A stretch of 52,522 nucleotides of DNA, taken from the NCBI GenBank assembly GCA_036652035.1, contig JAVVWR010000014.1, positions 1-52,522 on the forward strand, written 5' to 3'. This document shows, one piece after another, positions 31,404 through 40,825 of this stretch. This DNA is from JAEZVV01 sp036652035. Lineage in GTDB: Bacteria > Pseudomonadota > Gammaproteobacteria > Burkholderiales > Burkholderiaceae_F. The notes below the pieces were generated by a model, which had not been told where the DNA came from, ran no database searches, and was given only the letters and a program-made list of their open reading frames with translations. Both the position numbers and the translations under genes were made by a program. Numbering within the stretch: position 1 is the stretch's first letter; every line of letters starts with the position of its first letter.

Positions 31404-32552
31404 ATGTCTGCGGCGCTTGCCGGCAGTCCGCTCTCCATGATCCCCATCGTCCCTTCTTATTTTCGCCGTTTCTGGCGCCGCGCCCTCGGCTTGCTAGCGT
31501 TGGTGCTCGCCCTGCACGCGCTGGTTCTCGCCTGGGTCGCGAGCGACCTGAGCGAAGCCGTGGTCGATGTCGATACCCCATCCCGGCTCGCGCTGGTGAC
31601 GCTGGTGGCGGCGCCGCCACGGACTGCGCCACCGCCGCCATCACCGCGTCGCTTGCCCGCGCGGCTGCGAGCCGTCGACGCAGGCGTCACGGTGGCGGCG
31701 GCCGAAGCGGCGCCGCAGGTCGATCCCCTGGTCCACGAGGCGCCAACGCCAGACCCGACACCTGTGGTCAACGAGACCGACCACTCCGACGGTGATTCGG
31801 TCTCAGGCCCGCGCGTGAGCGAAGACGCGGCGCCCGCTGCCAACGTCGCCGTGGTGCCGCTGCCGCCCACGGGTCGCCTGGTCTACCACCTCACCCACAG
31901 CGCGTATCCGGACTCGGTGGCGCGCACGGTGGTCGAATGGTCGATCGACGACGCCGCCGCGCGCTACGAAACCCGGCTCCAGGCGGCCTTGGGCGGGATC
32001 GCCCTGGTTACTTCGAAATCGAGCGGCCGGATCGACGCCAACGGCTTTCTTCCCGAGCGATATACCCAGCGCACCACCACTCGCGCCGAGACCGCGGTCA
32101 ATTTCAACTGGCCCGGCGGGCGGGTCACGTATTCGGCCAGTCGCGCCGAGCACGAATTGGCGGCCGGAACCCAGGACCCGCTGTCGGTCCAGTTCCAGGT
32201 GCCAGTCCTGGCGCAGCGCGCGACGACGGGGCTGATTGCGGGCCAGCACCTGCGCTTGCAGGTGGCGCGGCCGAGCCGGGTCGATGTGGTGGACTTTGTG
32301 GTGCGCGGGCCGGAAGCCGTCACGACCACGGCGGGTCAGAGCGTGGCGGCGGTCAAGCTCGAGGCGCCGCGCAACGCAACGGCCGACCAGGGCTGGGAAT
32401 TCTGGCTGGCGCCGGATATCTATTGGCTGCCGGTGCGGATCCGCCTGATCGACCGGCGCGGCGCGGTGTGGGACAACGTTCTTGCCGCCCTGCCGGGAAC
32501 GCCAGAGCCCGCGCCGCCCCGGCGCGAGGAAGATCTCTACCGCGGCTCCTGA
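31404..32552 (+). CDS. DUF3108-domain exported protein
   Basis: A 382-residue protein with one N-terminal transmembrane or signal helix (ALGLLALVLALHALVLAWVA). A Pro/Ala/Thr-rich linker to about residue 155 follows, then a C-terminal DUF3108 domain of antiparallel beta strands (RLVYHLTHSAYPDSVARTVVEWSIDDAAARYETRLQAALGG onward, ending with YWLPVRIRLIDRRGAVWDNVL). DUF3108 proteins are periplasmic and of unknown function. The start may be 31404 or the ATG at 31437, which gives MIPIVPSYFRRFWRR directly before the helix. Neither has a strong ribosome site. It lies 40 bases upstream of the selenocysteine tRNA. Confidence 0.85.
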   Translation: MSAALAGSPLSMIPIVPSYFRRFWRRALGLLALVLALHALVLAWVASDLSEAVVDVDTPSRLALVTLVAAPPRTAPPPPSPRRLPARLRAVDAGVTVAAAEAAPQVDPLVHEAPTPDPTPVVNETDHSDGDSVSGPRVSEDAAPAANVAVVPLPPTGRLVYHLTHSAYPDSVARTVVEWSIDDAAARYETRLQAALGGIALVTSKSSGRIDANGFLPERYTQRTTTRAETAVNFNWPGGRVTYSASRAEHELAAGTQDPLSVQFQVPVLAQRATTGLIAGQHLRLQVARPSRVDVVDFVVRGPEAVTTTAGQSVAAVKLEAPRNATADQGWEFWLAPDIYWLPVRIRLIDRRGAVWDNVLAALPGTPEPAPPRREEDLYRGS

Positions 32553-32592
32553 GGCGCGCCGGCCGGGCTGCGTAAACTGGCGACTCAGGAAT

Positions 32593-32688
32593 GGAGGAGT
32601 CGCGTGGCCCGGTGGCCCGGCCGGACTTCAAATCCGGTAGGGGCTGCCAGCAGTCCCTGGTGGGTTCGACTCCCATACTCCTCCGCCA
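32593..32688 (+). tRNA. selC: tRNA-Sec (anticodon TCA)
   Basis: A selenocysteine tRNA of 96 bases including an encoded CCA. The acceptor stem is 8 bp long: GGAGGAGT (32593-32600) pairs perfectly with ACTCCTCC (32677-32684), followed by G and CCA. The long D stem, the anticodon arm CCGGA-CT-TCA-AA-TCCGG with anticodon at 32628-32630, the very large variable arm, and the GGTTCGAC T-loop are all characteristic of SelC. It decodes UGA as selenocysteine with SelB. No selA, selB or selD, and no obvious selenoprotein gene, is in the window, so the rest of the pathway is elsewhere. Confidence 0.97.
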
Positions 32689-32701
32689 CTCACCATCGAA
32701 T

Positions 32702-32733
32702 GGAAAGGGCGCGGATCGCTCCGCGCTCTTTCC
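32702..32733. terminator. Long stem-loop between selC and the oxidoreductase gene
   Basis: A 14-bp stem with one G-T pair runs from GGAAAG (32702) to CTTTCC (32733) around a 4-base loop. It sits 13 bases after the tRNA and 15 bases after the stop of the minus-strand oxidoreductase. It probably ends both transcripts, although a long T-run is lacking. Confidence 0.65.
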
Positions 32734-32748
32734 GTTGAGGCCGGCCGC

Positions 32749-35700
32749 TTAGGCCACCCGCGGTTGGATCGCGATCACCTGGGCCGGAGCCTGGCCGCGC
32801 CAGAGCGAGAGCAGTTCCGTCCAGCGCGAACGAACGGCGGCAAGGTTCTTCTCCTTGACGTGGCCGTAGCCGCGGATCGCCTCCGGCAGGCTGGCAAGCT
32901 CGATCGCAAGCTCGAGCTTGTCGGCCTTGAGCCCGCCGAGCAGTTCGTCGATCAGGGCTTCGTAGTCGGCAATCAGCTGGCGCTCGCCGCGCCGCTCGGC
33001 GCTGTGGCCAAACGGATCGAAGGCCGTGCCGCGCAGGAACTTGGCCCGCGCCACCCAGCGCATCGCGCCTCCCATCCACGGCCCGAACCGCATCTTCTTT
33101 AGCTCGCCGGTGGTGGGGTCGGCCTTGGCCAGCAGCGGCGGCGCCAGGTAGTAGTTGAGCGCGAAGGGCTTGCCAGCGATGCCCTCGAACTGTTCGGCGA
33201 GCCGGGCATGGAAAGCCGGATCGCTGTGCAGGCGCGCAACCTCGTACTCGTCCTTGTAGGCCATCAGCTTGAAGGCGTAACGGGCAACCACCTCGGCCAG
33301 GCGGGTCGATTGCAGGCGGTCGTCCTCGACCTGGCGCACGCGCTCGACTGTGGCGGAGTAACGGGCCGCATACGCCGCGTCCTGATAGGCCGTGAGGAAC
33401 TCGGCCCGGCGCGCAACCAGCTCGGCGAGCGAACTGGCCGGGCGCTTGAGTTCGACCACGGTCGATGCGGGGAAGGCCGCTCGCTTGACGGCCTCAAGAT
33501 CGTGCGCCGCCACCCGCCCCCATTCAAAGGCGCGCTGGTTGGCCGCCACGGCCTGGCTGTTGAGTTCGATCGCGCGCAGCAGCGTTTCGTGCGCGAGCGG
33601 GATCCAGCCCTTCTGCCACGCGTAACCCATCACGAAGGGGTTGGTGAAGATCGCGTCGCCCAGCAGAGCGGTGGCCAGCGCCGAGGCGTCGATCAGCGCG
33701 CAGTCGGCGTCGTTGCCGATCGCCTCTCGCACCTGCTGGCTCATGCTGCCGCCGGCGAACTGCCAGTCGGGGTTCTTCACAAAGGCGGCGGTCGGGCTCT
33801 CGGCGGTGTTGACCACGGCGCGGGTCTTGCCCGGGTGGATCTTGCTCAAGGCCTCGTTGCTCGCGGTGACGATCAGGTCGCAGCCCAGCACGAGGTCGGC
33901 CTCGCCCATCGCGATCCGGGTGGCATACAGATCTTCCGGCGTGGCGGCGATCTGCACATGGCTGAACACCGCGCCGCCTTTTTGCGCCAGACCCGCCATG
34001 TCGAGCACCGACAGGCCGCGGCCCTCGAGGTGAGCGGCCATGCCGAGCAGCTGGCCGATGGTGACCACGCCCGTGCCGCCCACGCCCGTGATTACCACGC
34101 CGAAGTTGCGCCCGGCGACGATCGCCGGCACCTCGGGTTCGGGCAGTGACGGCACCTCGGCGCTCGCCGCCTGGCGCTTTCTGGGTTGAGCGCCTTCGAG
34201 CGTGACAAAGCTCGGGCAGAAGCCCTTGAGGCAGGAGAAGTCCTTGTTGCAGCTCGACTGGTTGATGCGGCGCTTGCGGCCGAACTCGGTCTCGAGCGGC
34301 TCGACCGACAGGCAGTTCGACTTCACCGAGCAGTCGCCGCAGCCCTCGCACACGGCTTCGTTGATCACGGTGCGGCGCGGCGGGTCGGGGAATACGGTGC
34401 GGTCGGGCTGGTTCTGCTTGCGGCGGCGGCGCTTCTCGCTGGCGCAGGTCTGGTCGTAGATCAGAACGCTCACGCCAGGGACCTCGCGCAGCTCGCGCTG
34501 AACGCGGTCGAGCTCGTCGCGGTGATAGACCACAACCCCCGGTGCCAGATCCCAGGCGTGGCCGGTCGCGCCCTTGGCATTGGTCGCGCTGTGGTCAAGT
34601 TCGCGGGTGGCGTCGTACTTCTGCGGCTCGTCGGTGACGATGACGATTCTCTTCACGCCCTCGGCCGCCATCTGCTGCGTGATTCTCGGCACGGTGAGCT
34701 GGCCGTCGACGGTCTGGCCGCCGGTCATGGCGACCGCGTCGTTGAACAGGATCTTGTAGGTGATCGCCACGTTCGCCGCCACTGCCGCGCGCACCGCCAG
34801 ATAGCCCGAGTGGAAGTAGGTGCCGTCGCCGAGGTTGGCGAAGATGTGCTTTTCCTTCGTGAACGGCGCCTGGCCGATCCAGGGCACGCCCTCGCCGCCC
34901 ATCTGGGTGAAGGTCTCGGTGCGGCGGTCCTGCCAGATCACCATGTAGTGGCAGCCGATTCCCGCCACCGCGCGCGAGCCCTCGGGCACCACGGTGCTGG
35001 TGTTGTGCGGGCAGCCCGAGCAATAAAAGGGCGGGCGTTCGGTCACCACGCGCGGGCGGGCAAGCGCCTTTTCCTTGGCCTCGATCAGCGCCAGGCGTGT
35101 CGCCATGCGGGCCCGCACCTCGCTTGGCAGTTCGAGCTTGCCGATTCGGGTGGCGATCGCCTTGGCGATCAGCGCCGGGCTGAATTCGTAGTGCGCGGGC
35201 AGGATCCAGTTGCCCTGTGGCACGGCCCATTCGCCGCCGTCTTTCTGGTCGAACTTGCCGGTCACGCGCGGCACCTTGCGGCCGCGGCCAACCCAGTTGA
35301 AGAGCTCTTCCTTCAGCTGGTACTCGATCACCTGGCGCTTTTCCTCGACCACCAGGACTTCTTCGAGCCCCTCGCAGAACTCGGCGATGCCCTGCGCCTC
35401 GAGCGGCCAGACCATGCCGACCTTGAATAGCTTGATGCCGAGCCGCTGGCAGGTCGCTTCGTCGAGACCGAGGTCGGCCAGCGCCTGGCGGGTGTCGAGA
35501 TAGGCCTTGCCGGAGGCGACGATGCCAAAGCGCGCATTGGGCGCGTCGATCGCCGTGTAGTTGAGGCGGTTGGCGCGCGCGTAGGCGAGCGCGGCGTAGA
35601 GCTTGTAGTCGAGCAGCCGCGCCTCTTGCGCGAGCGGCGTGTCGGGCCAGCGGATGTTGAGTCCGTCGGCCGGCAGGATGAAGTCCTGCGGAATCGTGAT

Positions 35701-36390
35701 CTGCACCCGATTGGGATCGACGATCACGCTGGCCGAGGCTTCGACTACCTCGGTCACCGTCTTCATTCCGACCCAGACCCCGGCCCAGCGGCTCATCGCG
35801 TAGCCGTGCAGGCCCATGTCCAGATACTCCTGGACGGTGGCGGGGTAGAGCACCGGGATCAGGCAGGCCTTGAGGATGTGGTCGCTCTGGTGCGGCAGGG
35901 TGGAGCTCTTCGCTGCGTGGTCGTCGCCAGCGATCACCAGCACCCCGCCGTGGCGGCTGGTGCCGGCGGCGTTGGCGTGCTTGAACACGTCGCCGCAGCG
36001 GTCCACCCCCGGGCCCTTGCCGTACCACATGGCAAACACGCCGTCGACGTTGGCGCCGGGGTTCAGGTTGAGTTGCTGCGTGCCCCACACGCTGGTGGCA
36101 GCGAGGTCCTCGTTGAGCCCGGGCTGGAACTGGATGTGGTGAGAGTCGAGATACTTCTTGGCGCGCTGCGCGGTCTGGTCAACCGAGCCCAGCGGGCTGC
36201 CGCGATAACCGGTCAGAAAACCGGCGGTGTTGAGCCCGGCGGCGAGGTCGCGTTGCCGTTGCAGCATCATCAGGCGCACCAGCGCCTGGGTGCCGCTCAT
36301 ATAGGCACGGCCCGTTTCCAGGGTCCATTTGTCGTCGAGCGACACGTCCGTCAGCGCGCGGCGGACGGAGTCGGACAGGGGAGCGTTCAT
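32749..36390 (-). CDS. Indolepyruvate ferredoxin oxidoreductase, fused alpha/beta
   Basis: A 1213-residue single-chain 2-oxoacid:ferredoxin oxidoreductase of the IorA-IorB fused type, which oxidatively decarboxylates aryl or branched pyruvates to acyl-CoA. The thiamine-diphosphate motif GDGTYFHSG begins at 521. The iron-sulfur segment starts with CEGCGDC (681-687) and continues to CNKDFSCLKGFCPS. The gamma-type domain follows (VVITGVGGTGVVTIGQLLGMAAHLEGRG), then a C-terminal extension. It lets aerobic betaproteobacteria degrade aromatic and branched amino acids via 2-oxoacids. The start MNAPLSDSVRRALTDVSLDDKW is the family norm. It is monocistronic, bounded by a terminator and a divergent promoter region. 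Confidence 0.95.
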   Translation of the reverse strand: MNAPLSDSVRRALTDVSLDDKWTLETGRAYMSGTQALVRLMMLQRQRDLAAGLNTAGFLTGYRGSPLGSVDQTAQRAKKYLDSHHIQFQPGLNEDLAATSVWGTQQLNLNPGANVDGVFAMWYGKGPGVDRCGDVFKHANAAGTSRHGGVLVIAGDDHAAKSSTLPHQSDHILKACLIPVLYPATVQEYLDMGLHGYAMSRWAGVWVGMKTVTEVVEASASVIVDPNRVQITIPQDFILPADGLNIRWPDTPLAQEARLLDYKLYAALAYARANRLNYTAIDAPNARFGIVASGKAYLDTRQALADLGLDEATCQRLGIKLFKVGMVWPLEAQGIAEFCEGLEEVLVVEEKRQVIEYQLKEELFNWVGRGRKVPRVTGKFDQKDGGEWAVPQGNWILPAHYEFSPALIAKAIATRIGKLELPSEVRARMATRLALIEAKEKALARPRVVTERPPFYCSGCPHNTSTVVPEGSRAVAGIGCHYMVIWQDRRTETFTQMGGEGVPWIGQAPFTKEKHIFANLGDGTYFHSGYLAVRAAVAANVAITYKILFNDAVAMTGGQTVDGQLTVPRITQQMAAEGVKRIVIVTDEPQKYDATRELDHSATNAKGATGHAWDLAPGVVVYHRDELDRVQRELREVPGVSVLIYDQTCASEKRRRRKQNQPDRTVFPDPPRRTVINEAVCEGCGDCSVKSNCLSVEPLETEFGRKRRINQSSCNKDFSCLKGFCPSFVTLEGAQPRKRQAASAEVPSLPEPEVPAIVAGRNFGVVITGVGGTGVVTIGQLLGMAAHLEGRGLSVLDMAGLAQKGGAVFSHVQIAATPEDLYATRIAMGEADLVLGCDLIVTASNEALSKIHPGKTRAVVNTAESPTAAFVKNPDWQFAGGSMSQQVREAIGNDADCALIDASALATALLGDAIFTNPFVMGYAWQKGWIPLAHETLLRAIELNSQAVAANQRAFEWGRVAAHDLEAVKRAAFPASTVVELKRPASSLAELVARRAEFLTAYQDAAYAARYSATVERVRQVEDDRLQSTRLAEVVARYAFKLMAYKDEYEVARLHSDPAFHARLAEQFEGIAGKPFALNYYLAPPLLAKADPTTGELKKMRFGPWMGGAMRWVARAKFLRGTAFDPFGHSAERRGERQLIADYEALIDELLGGLKADKLELAIELASLPEAIRGYGHVKEKNLAAVRSRWTELLSLWRGQAPAQVIAIQPRVA

Positions 36391-36675
36391 GCGGTGGGGC
36401 CTTTAGCCAAAAATCGTGTTTTTGGGCGTGTGCGACGGTGTGTCTCGCACCTGTCGCGCACGGCCGTTGAGCGACTTGTGGTCGCGCTCGGCATCTAGGG
36501 AAAACCAGCAGGCGCGAGGCTAGCACGCAGGCTGGGGGTGCTCAATTAGTGTGCGGTCTGGTGGTGCCGGTGAGCGAAATGTCGGCGTGGCGGGAGCAAC
36601 CCCTATGGCAATTCGCGGGGGCTGGCTGCATATAGACGTTTCCGCGGCGTTGCCGCGTCTTGTCCGGGACTCTCA
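36391..36675. promoter_or_regulatory. Divergent promoter region upstream of the oxidoreductase
   Basis: This region separates the minus-strand oxidoreductase from a plus-strand small membrane protein. CCAAAAA (36407-36413) and TTTTTGG (36419-36425) form a 7-bp hairpin 17 bases upstream of the oxidoreductase start and could affect its expression. A second imperfect repeat, GTGCGA and TCGCAC, lies a few bases further on. No gene or recognisable riboswitch was seen. Confidence 0.4.
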
Positions 36676-37038
36676 ATGCGTGTTTTCGTCGTTCGCAGCC
36701 CCCTTGCCCGCAGCCCCTTGGCGCGCTTCGCTTTGGGGCTCGCCTTCGTCCTCGCCCTGGTCGGACTGGTGCTGGTGGTGCTGCCCTTGCTCGGCATCGC
36801 GCTCGCCGTGGCCCTGGTCGGTGTGATCGCCCTGGCTCTGGCCGGCCTGGTGATGCGTTTTTTCTTCGGCAAGCGCCTGCGCCAGGCGGCCGAAGCAGCC
36901 GCTGCTCAAGCGGCCGGGCAGGCGGCTGGATCCGCTGGGGCTGGGGCTCATCCGGCGCGTCGCTGGCGCGGCAATCGGCAGGATGTGCAAGACGTCGAGG
37001 TGGTTGAGGTCGTGCGCGAGCTCGACCGTCCGCGCTGA
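36676..37038 (+). CDS. Small two-helix membrane protein
   Basis: A 120-residue protein that I do not recognise. Residues 17-60 form two adjacent hydrophobic helices (FALGLAFVLALVGLVLVVLPLLG and IALAVALVGVIALALAGLVM). They are followed by a basic stretch (RFFFGKRLRQ), an Ala/Gln/Gly-rich linker, and an acidic end (DVQDVEVVEVVREL). It probably sits in the inner membrane with a cytoplasmic tail. The ribosome site is weak. An antisense frame covers the same bases, but the helices and the regular GC-rich third positions favour this strand. Confidence 0.6.
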   Translation: MRVFVVRSPLARSPLARFALGLAFVLALVGLVLVVLPLLGIALAVALVGVIALALAGLVMRFFFGKRLRQAAEAAAAQAAGQAAGSAGAGAHPARRWRGNRQDVQDVEVVEVVRELDRPR

Positions 37039-37060
37039 GCCCATCCACGGGCGCTGTGGC

Positions 37061-38518
37061 TCAGAGCAGGGGCGAGACCAGAAAGCACGCTCCTTCCTTG
37101 AAGCGTTCCAATAGCGGGCGTTGGCGCCAGCGGTTGGCTTCGAGTGGAACGGCAGCGGCCTCGTAACTTTCCTGCAACGCCACCAGCGACCGAGTGAAGG
37201 CCAGGTCGAACACCAGCAGCGTCAGCTCGAAGTTCAGATGCAGGCTGCGGGTGTCGAGATTGACGGTGCCAAACAACGCGAACTCCTGGTCCACCGTGAT
37301 GCTCTTGGTGTGCAGCAGCCCGCCGCGAAACAGCAGAACCTTGACGCCGGTGCTCAACAAGTCGTCGAAGTATCGGCGGCTGGCGTATTGCACCAGGCGA
37401 GAGTCGTTTTTCTCCGGCACCAGCAAGCGCACTTCGACGCCGCGCAAGGCGGCGTTTTGCAGCGCGATCGTAAGCGGCTCGCCCGGTACGAAGTAGGGCG
37501 TGGTGAGCAGGATCCTCTGCTCGGCGCGGTTGATCGCTTCGATGATCAGCCGGCGATTGGCGTCGATCACCGAGGTTGGTCCTGACGGCACCACCACCAC
37601 CCGTGCGCTGCCGCAGCCGGCGCGTTGTTCTGTGGTTCGACTATCGGCCAGCGTGGGCGCCGGTGCTGCCGATTGCAGGGTCCAGTCGTACAGAAAGACG
37701 GTTTCGAGCGCGCCGACGGTAGGGCCTTCGATTCGCGCCATGGCATCGACCCATTCGCCCACGCCCGCGTCCTGTTTGAAGTAGCGCGGGTCAACCAGAT
37801 TCATGCTGCCGGTGTAGGCGAGCTGGCCGTCGATCACGACGATCTTGCGATGCAGTCGAAGATCGGCACGAACGAAAGCCATTTCCCACAGCCGAACCTT
37901 CATGGCGACGGCGATCTCGACGCCGGCCTGCCGCAGCAGGCGCGGCCAGTGCGAGGCAAGAAAAGGCTTGCTGCCGATTGCGTCGAGCAACAGGCGGCAG
38001 TGCACGCCGCGCTGCGCGGCGGCGATCAGCGAGTGCGCGACCTGATCGGCGGCGCCGCCTTCGTTCCAGATATAGAAGGCCATCTGGACCCGGGCGTTGG
38101 CGGCGTCGATGTCGCTGATCAGGCGCTTCAGAATCGCGCCGGTGTCAGCCATCAGTTCGAGGCTGGAACCGGCGGTCAGCGGTAGCTGACCGAGGCGGGT
38201 GGCGAGCCGGGCGAGTGGAATATCGAGCGCAGGCAGGGCGTCGAGGTCGGCCCGCTCCGAGGCTGGCAGTCGGGCCGCCAGGGTCGGCCAGCGCTCTAGC
38301 GCGGCGCGCATGCGGCGTGCGCGCAAACGGCCGATCGGGCGCTCGCCCATCATCAGGTACAGGCCGAAACCCACGTAAGGCAGGGCCACGGTCAGAAGAA
38401 TCCAGGCAAACGAACTGCCGGGTGGGTGGCGGGTCAGGATCACTCTCAGCGTCACGCCGACGATCAGGGTGACCTGGATCGCGATCGCCAGTGCGCTGCT
38501 CCATCCCCATTCCGCCAT
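37061..38518 (-). CDS. cls: Cardiolipin synthase, ClsA type
   Basis: A 485-residue phospholipase-D-superfamily enzyme that joins two phosphatidylglycerols (or PG and PE) into cardiolipin. Two N-terminal membrane helices (IAIQVTLIVGVTLRVIL, FAWILLTVALPYVGFGLYLMMG) precede two HKD motifs. The first is H223-K225-D230 (LHRKIVVIDGQLAYTGSMN) and the second H403-K405-D410 (LHTKSITVDQEFALFGTVN). Both catalytic sets are intact. The open frame continues another 200 codons upstream, but the ATG at 38518 with a GGAGA ribosome site gives the family length; the extension overlaps the divergent peptidase. It is divergent from the M3 peptidase. Confidence 0.94.
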   Translation of the reverse strand: MAEWGWSSALAIAIQVTLIVGVTLRVILTRHPPGSSFAWILLTVALPYVGFGLYLMMGERPIGRLRARRMRAALERWPTLAARLPASERADLDALPALDIPLARLATRLGQLPLTAGSSLELMADTGAILKRLISDIDAANARVQMAFYIWNEGGAADQVAHSLIAAAQRGVHCRLLLDAIGSKPFLASHWPRLLRQAGVEIAVAMKVRLWEMAFVRADLRLHRKIVVIDGQLAYTGSMNLVDPRYFKQDAGVGEWVDAMARIEGPTVGALETVFLYDWTLQSAAPAPTLADSRTTEQRAGCGSARVVVVPSGPTSVIDANRRLIIEAINRAEQRILLTTPYFVPGEPLTIALQNAALRGVEVRLLVPEKNDSRLVQYASRRYFDDLLSTGVKVLLFRGGLLHTKSITVDQEFALFGTVNLDTRSLHLNFELTLLVFDLAFTRSLVALQESYEAAAVPLEANRWRQRPLLERFKEGACFLVSPLL

Positions 38519-38647
38519 TCGTTCTCCGCCGTGCTGATTGAGCGCCGACCAGCGCCTGTTGACGCGAGTGTAGCCACAGGCCGCAGCGGGAATGCCCGCT
38601 GCGCGTCGCTGGCTAAGATGGCGTTCCCATTGCGCATCCCCTCCGTC

Positions 38648-40696
38648 ATGACCTCGACCCTGCCCGCAGCCAACCCCCTGCTTGCCGATTGGAATACGCC
38701 GCACCAGCTGCCGCCTTTTTCCGAGATTCATGCCGGGCAGTTCGCCGCCGCGTTCGACGCGGCCATGGCGCTGCATCGCGCCGAGCTTGACGCGCTGGCG
38801 GCGTCTGCCGTCGTGCCGGATTTTGCGAATACGGTTGCGGCCTTTGACGCCGCTGGCGTCTTGTTCAAGCGGATCGAACGGGTGTTTGGCAACCTCACGG
38901 CCTCGGCCACCTCGCCCGAGCTGCAAGCGGTCGAGCGAGACATGGCGCCGCGCCTGGCCGCGCACGAAGCTGCCCTCTATCTGAACGAAGCGATGTTCGC
39001 GCGGATCGATGCGGTGCATCAGCAGCGCGCTGTGTTGGGTCTTTCGCCCGAGCAATGGCGCCTGACCGAGCGCATTCACCTCGACTTCGTTCGCGCTGGC
39101 GCTCGCCTGGCGCCCGCTGCGCGCCAGCGGTTGGCCGCGATTGGCGAGCGGCTGGCGCAATTGCAGACCGCTTTTTCGCAGAACGTGCTGGGTGACGAAT
39201 CGAGCTGGAAGCTGGTCTTGCGCGATCCGGCCGAACTCGCTGGCCTGCCGTCATCGCTCTTGGGCGCGGCGCGTGCGGCCGCGGTGGCGCGCGGCGAGCC
39301 CGGGGCCTGGGTGATCACGCTCAGCCGCTCGCTGGTGGTTCCTTTCCTGACCTATAGCGAACGGCGTGACCTGCGTGAAGTGGCGTTTACGGCCTGGACC
39401 CGCCGCGGCGAGCTCGATGGCGAGCGCGACAACCCCCCGCTGATGCGAGAGATCCTGCAGCTGCGCGCCGAACTCGCTCGTCTGCACGGCTACGCCAATT
39501 TTGCCGACTACGCCCTGGTCGACCGCATGGCCGGCACGCCCGCGGCGGTGGCCGGCCTGCTCGAGCAGGTGTGGCCGGCGGCGCGCGCCAAGGCGCTGGC
39601 CGAGCGCGACGTGTTGCAGGCTGAAGCGAATGCGCGGGGCGACTCGATCACGATCGAGCCCTGGGATTGGCGCTACTACGCCGAGAAGGTTCGTCAGTCG
39701 CGCTACGCGCTCGACGACGCCGAGTTGAAACCGTACTTCCCGCTCGATGCCATGGTCGCTGCGGCGTTCGACTGCGCGCAACGCCTCTTCGGCCTGACTT
39801 TCACCGCGCGCGCCGATTGGCCGGTCTATCACCCCGACGTTCGCGCCTACGAGGTACGCAATGCCGCAGGCGATCCGGTTGCCGTGTTTCTGCACGACAA
39901 CTTCGCCCGCGCCACCAAGCGCGGTGGCGCCTGGATGAGTGTCTTTCGCGGCCAGTCGCGCGCGCTGGGCGAGGTGATTCCGGTGGTTGTGAACAACAAC
40001 AACTTTGCCAAGGGCGAGCCGACCCTGTTGTCGGTCGACGAGGTTCGCACCCTGTTCCACGAGTTCGGTCACGGTCTGCACGGCATGCTTTCCAACGTGA
40101 CTTACGAGCGCCTGGGCGGCACCCAGGTCTTGCGCGATTTTGTCGAGCTGCCCTCTCAGATCTTCGAGCACTGGGCGATGGAGCCGGAAGTTCTCAAGCG
40201 TTTCGCCCGCCATGTCGAGACCGGCGAGCCGATTCCCGACGCTCTGATCGACAAGCTCGTCCGCGCCCGTCGTTTCAATCAGGGTTTCGAGACGGTCGAA
40301 TACACCGCCTGCGCCCTGATCGACATGGCTTTGCACGCGGCCGACGCCAGTGCGATCGATCTTGCCGCTTTCGAGCGCGAACAACTTGAACGGCTGGGAA
40401 TGCCGCGCGAAATCGTTTTGCGCCATCGCCTGCCGCACTTTCAACACCTGTTTTCGAGCGACGCCTACGCCGCCGGCTATTACGTCTATCTATGGGCCGA
40501 AGTGCTCGATGCCGACGGTTACGAGGCTTTTGTCGAAGCGGGAAGCCCGTTTGATCCCGCCACCGCGCAACGCCTGCATCGCTCCATCTACGCCGTGGGC
40601 AACACGGTCGATCCCGCGGCGGCCTACCGCGCTTTTCGTGGGCGTGACGCGGCAGTCGAACCGCTGCTCGCCAAACGGGGGTTGATCAAGGCCTGA
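38648..40696 (+). CDS. dcp: M3-family peptidyl-dipeptidase
   Basis: A 682-residue zinc metallopeptidase of family M3. The zinc site is HEFGH (471-475), with the third ligand Glu in the following helix (LRDFVELPSQIFEHWAMEPE). NNNNFAKGEPTLLSVDEVRTLFHEFGHGLHGMLSNVTYERLGG agrees with Dcp (peptidyl-dipeptidase) more than with oligopeptidase A (PrlC). The enzyme removes dipeptides from peptide C-termini and helps clear the products of proteolysis. The ATG at 38648 gives MTSTLPAANPLLADWNTPHQLPPF, the standard start. No signal peptide is seen, so it acts in the cytoplasm. Confidence 0.92.
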   Translation: MTSTLPAANPLLADWNTPHQLPPFSEIHAGQFAAAFDAAMALHRAELDALAASAVVPDFANTVAAFDAAGVLFKRIERVFGNLTASATSPELQAVERDMAPRLAAHEAALYLNEAMFARIDAVHQQRAVLGLSPEQWRLTERIHLDFVRAGARLAPAARQRLAAIGERLAQLQTAFSQNVLGDESSWKLVLRDPAELAGLPSSLLGAARAAAVARGEPGAWVITLSRSLVVPFLTYSERRDLREVAFTAWTRRGELDGERDNPPLMREILQLRAELARLHGYANFADYALVDRMAGTPAAVAGLLEQVWPAARAKALAERDVLQAEANARGDSITIEPWDWRYYAEKVRQSRYALDDAELKPYFPLDAMVAAAFDCAQRLFGLTFTARADWPVYHPDVRAYEVRNAAGDPVAVFLHDNFARATKRGGAWMSVFRGQSRALGEVIPVVVNNNNFAKGEPTLLSVDEVRTLFHEFGHGLHGMLSNVTYERLGGTQVLRDFVELPSQIFEHWAMEPEVLKRFARHVETGEPIPDALIDKLVRARRFNQGFETVEYTACALIDMALHAADASAIDLAAFEREQLERLGMPREIVLRHRLPHFQHLFSSDAYAAGYYVYLWAEVLDADGYEAFVEAGSPFDPATAQRLHRSIYAVGNTVDPAAAYRAFRGRDAAVEPLLAKRGLIKA

Positions 40697-40796
40697 GCCC
40701 GGCGGACCGGGAAATTGCCGGGCTCGTCGGCTTGAGCCAGATCAGATCCGCGGGCTTACGCGACTTGCTTGCTGCGCCGCAAGAGCGTAATTTGCG

Positions 40797-40815
40797 AATG
40801 AGAATTAATCGCATT
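40797..40815 (+). promoter_or_regulatory. Probable Fur box upstream of feoA
   Basis: AATGAGAATTAATCGCATT is a 19-bp imperfect palindrome (AATG.GA.T.A.TC.CATT pairing) that resembles the Fur consensus. It ends 11 bases before the feoA ATG and overlaps the likely promoter/leader. This predicts iron repression of feoAB. Confidence 0.78.
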
Positions 40816-40825
40816 TGAGGCAAGC

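Noticed and set aside
32593..32748. Integration site (att) for a genomic island at selC
   Set aside because: No repeat of the tRNA 3' end, integrase or foreign-looking genes lie on either side within the window.
36526..36675. Possible structured RNA or riboswitch in the region before the small membrane protein
   Set aside because: Short pairings exist, but no known riboswitch core could be matched and there is no terminator/antiterminator pair.
38519..39160. Upstream extension of the cardiolipin synthase frame to 699 residues
   Set aside because: The extra part lies antisense to the M3 peptidase, has no domain, and the ATG at 38518 with GGAGA gives the correct family length.
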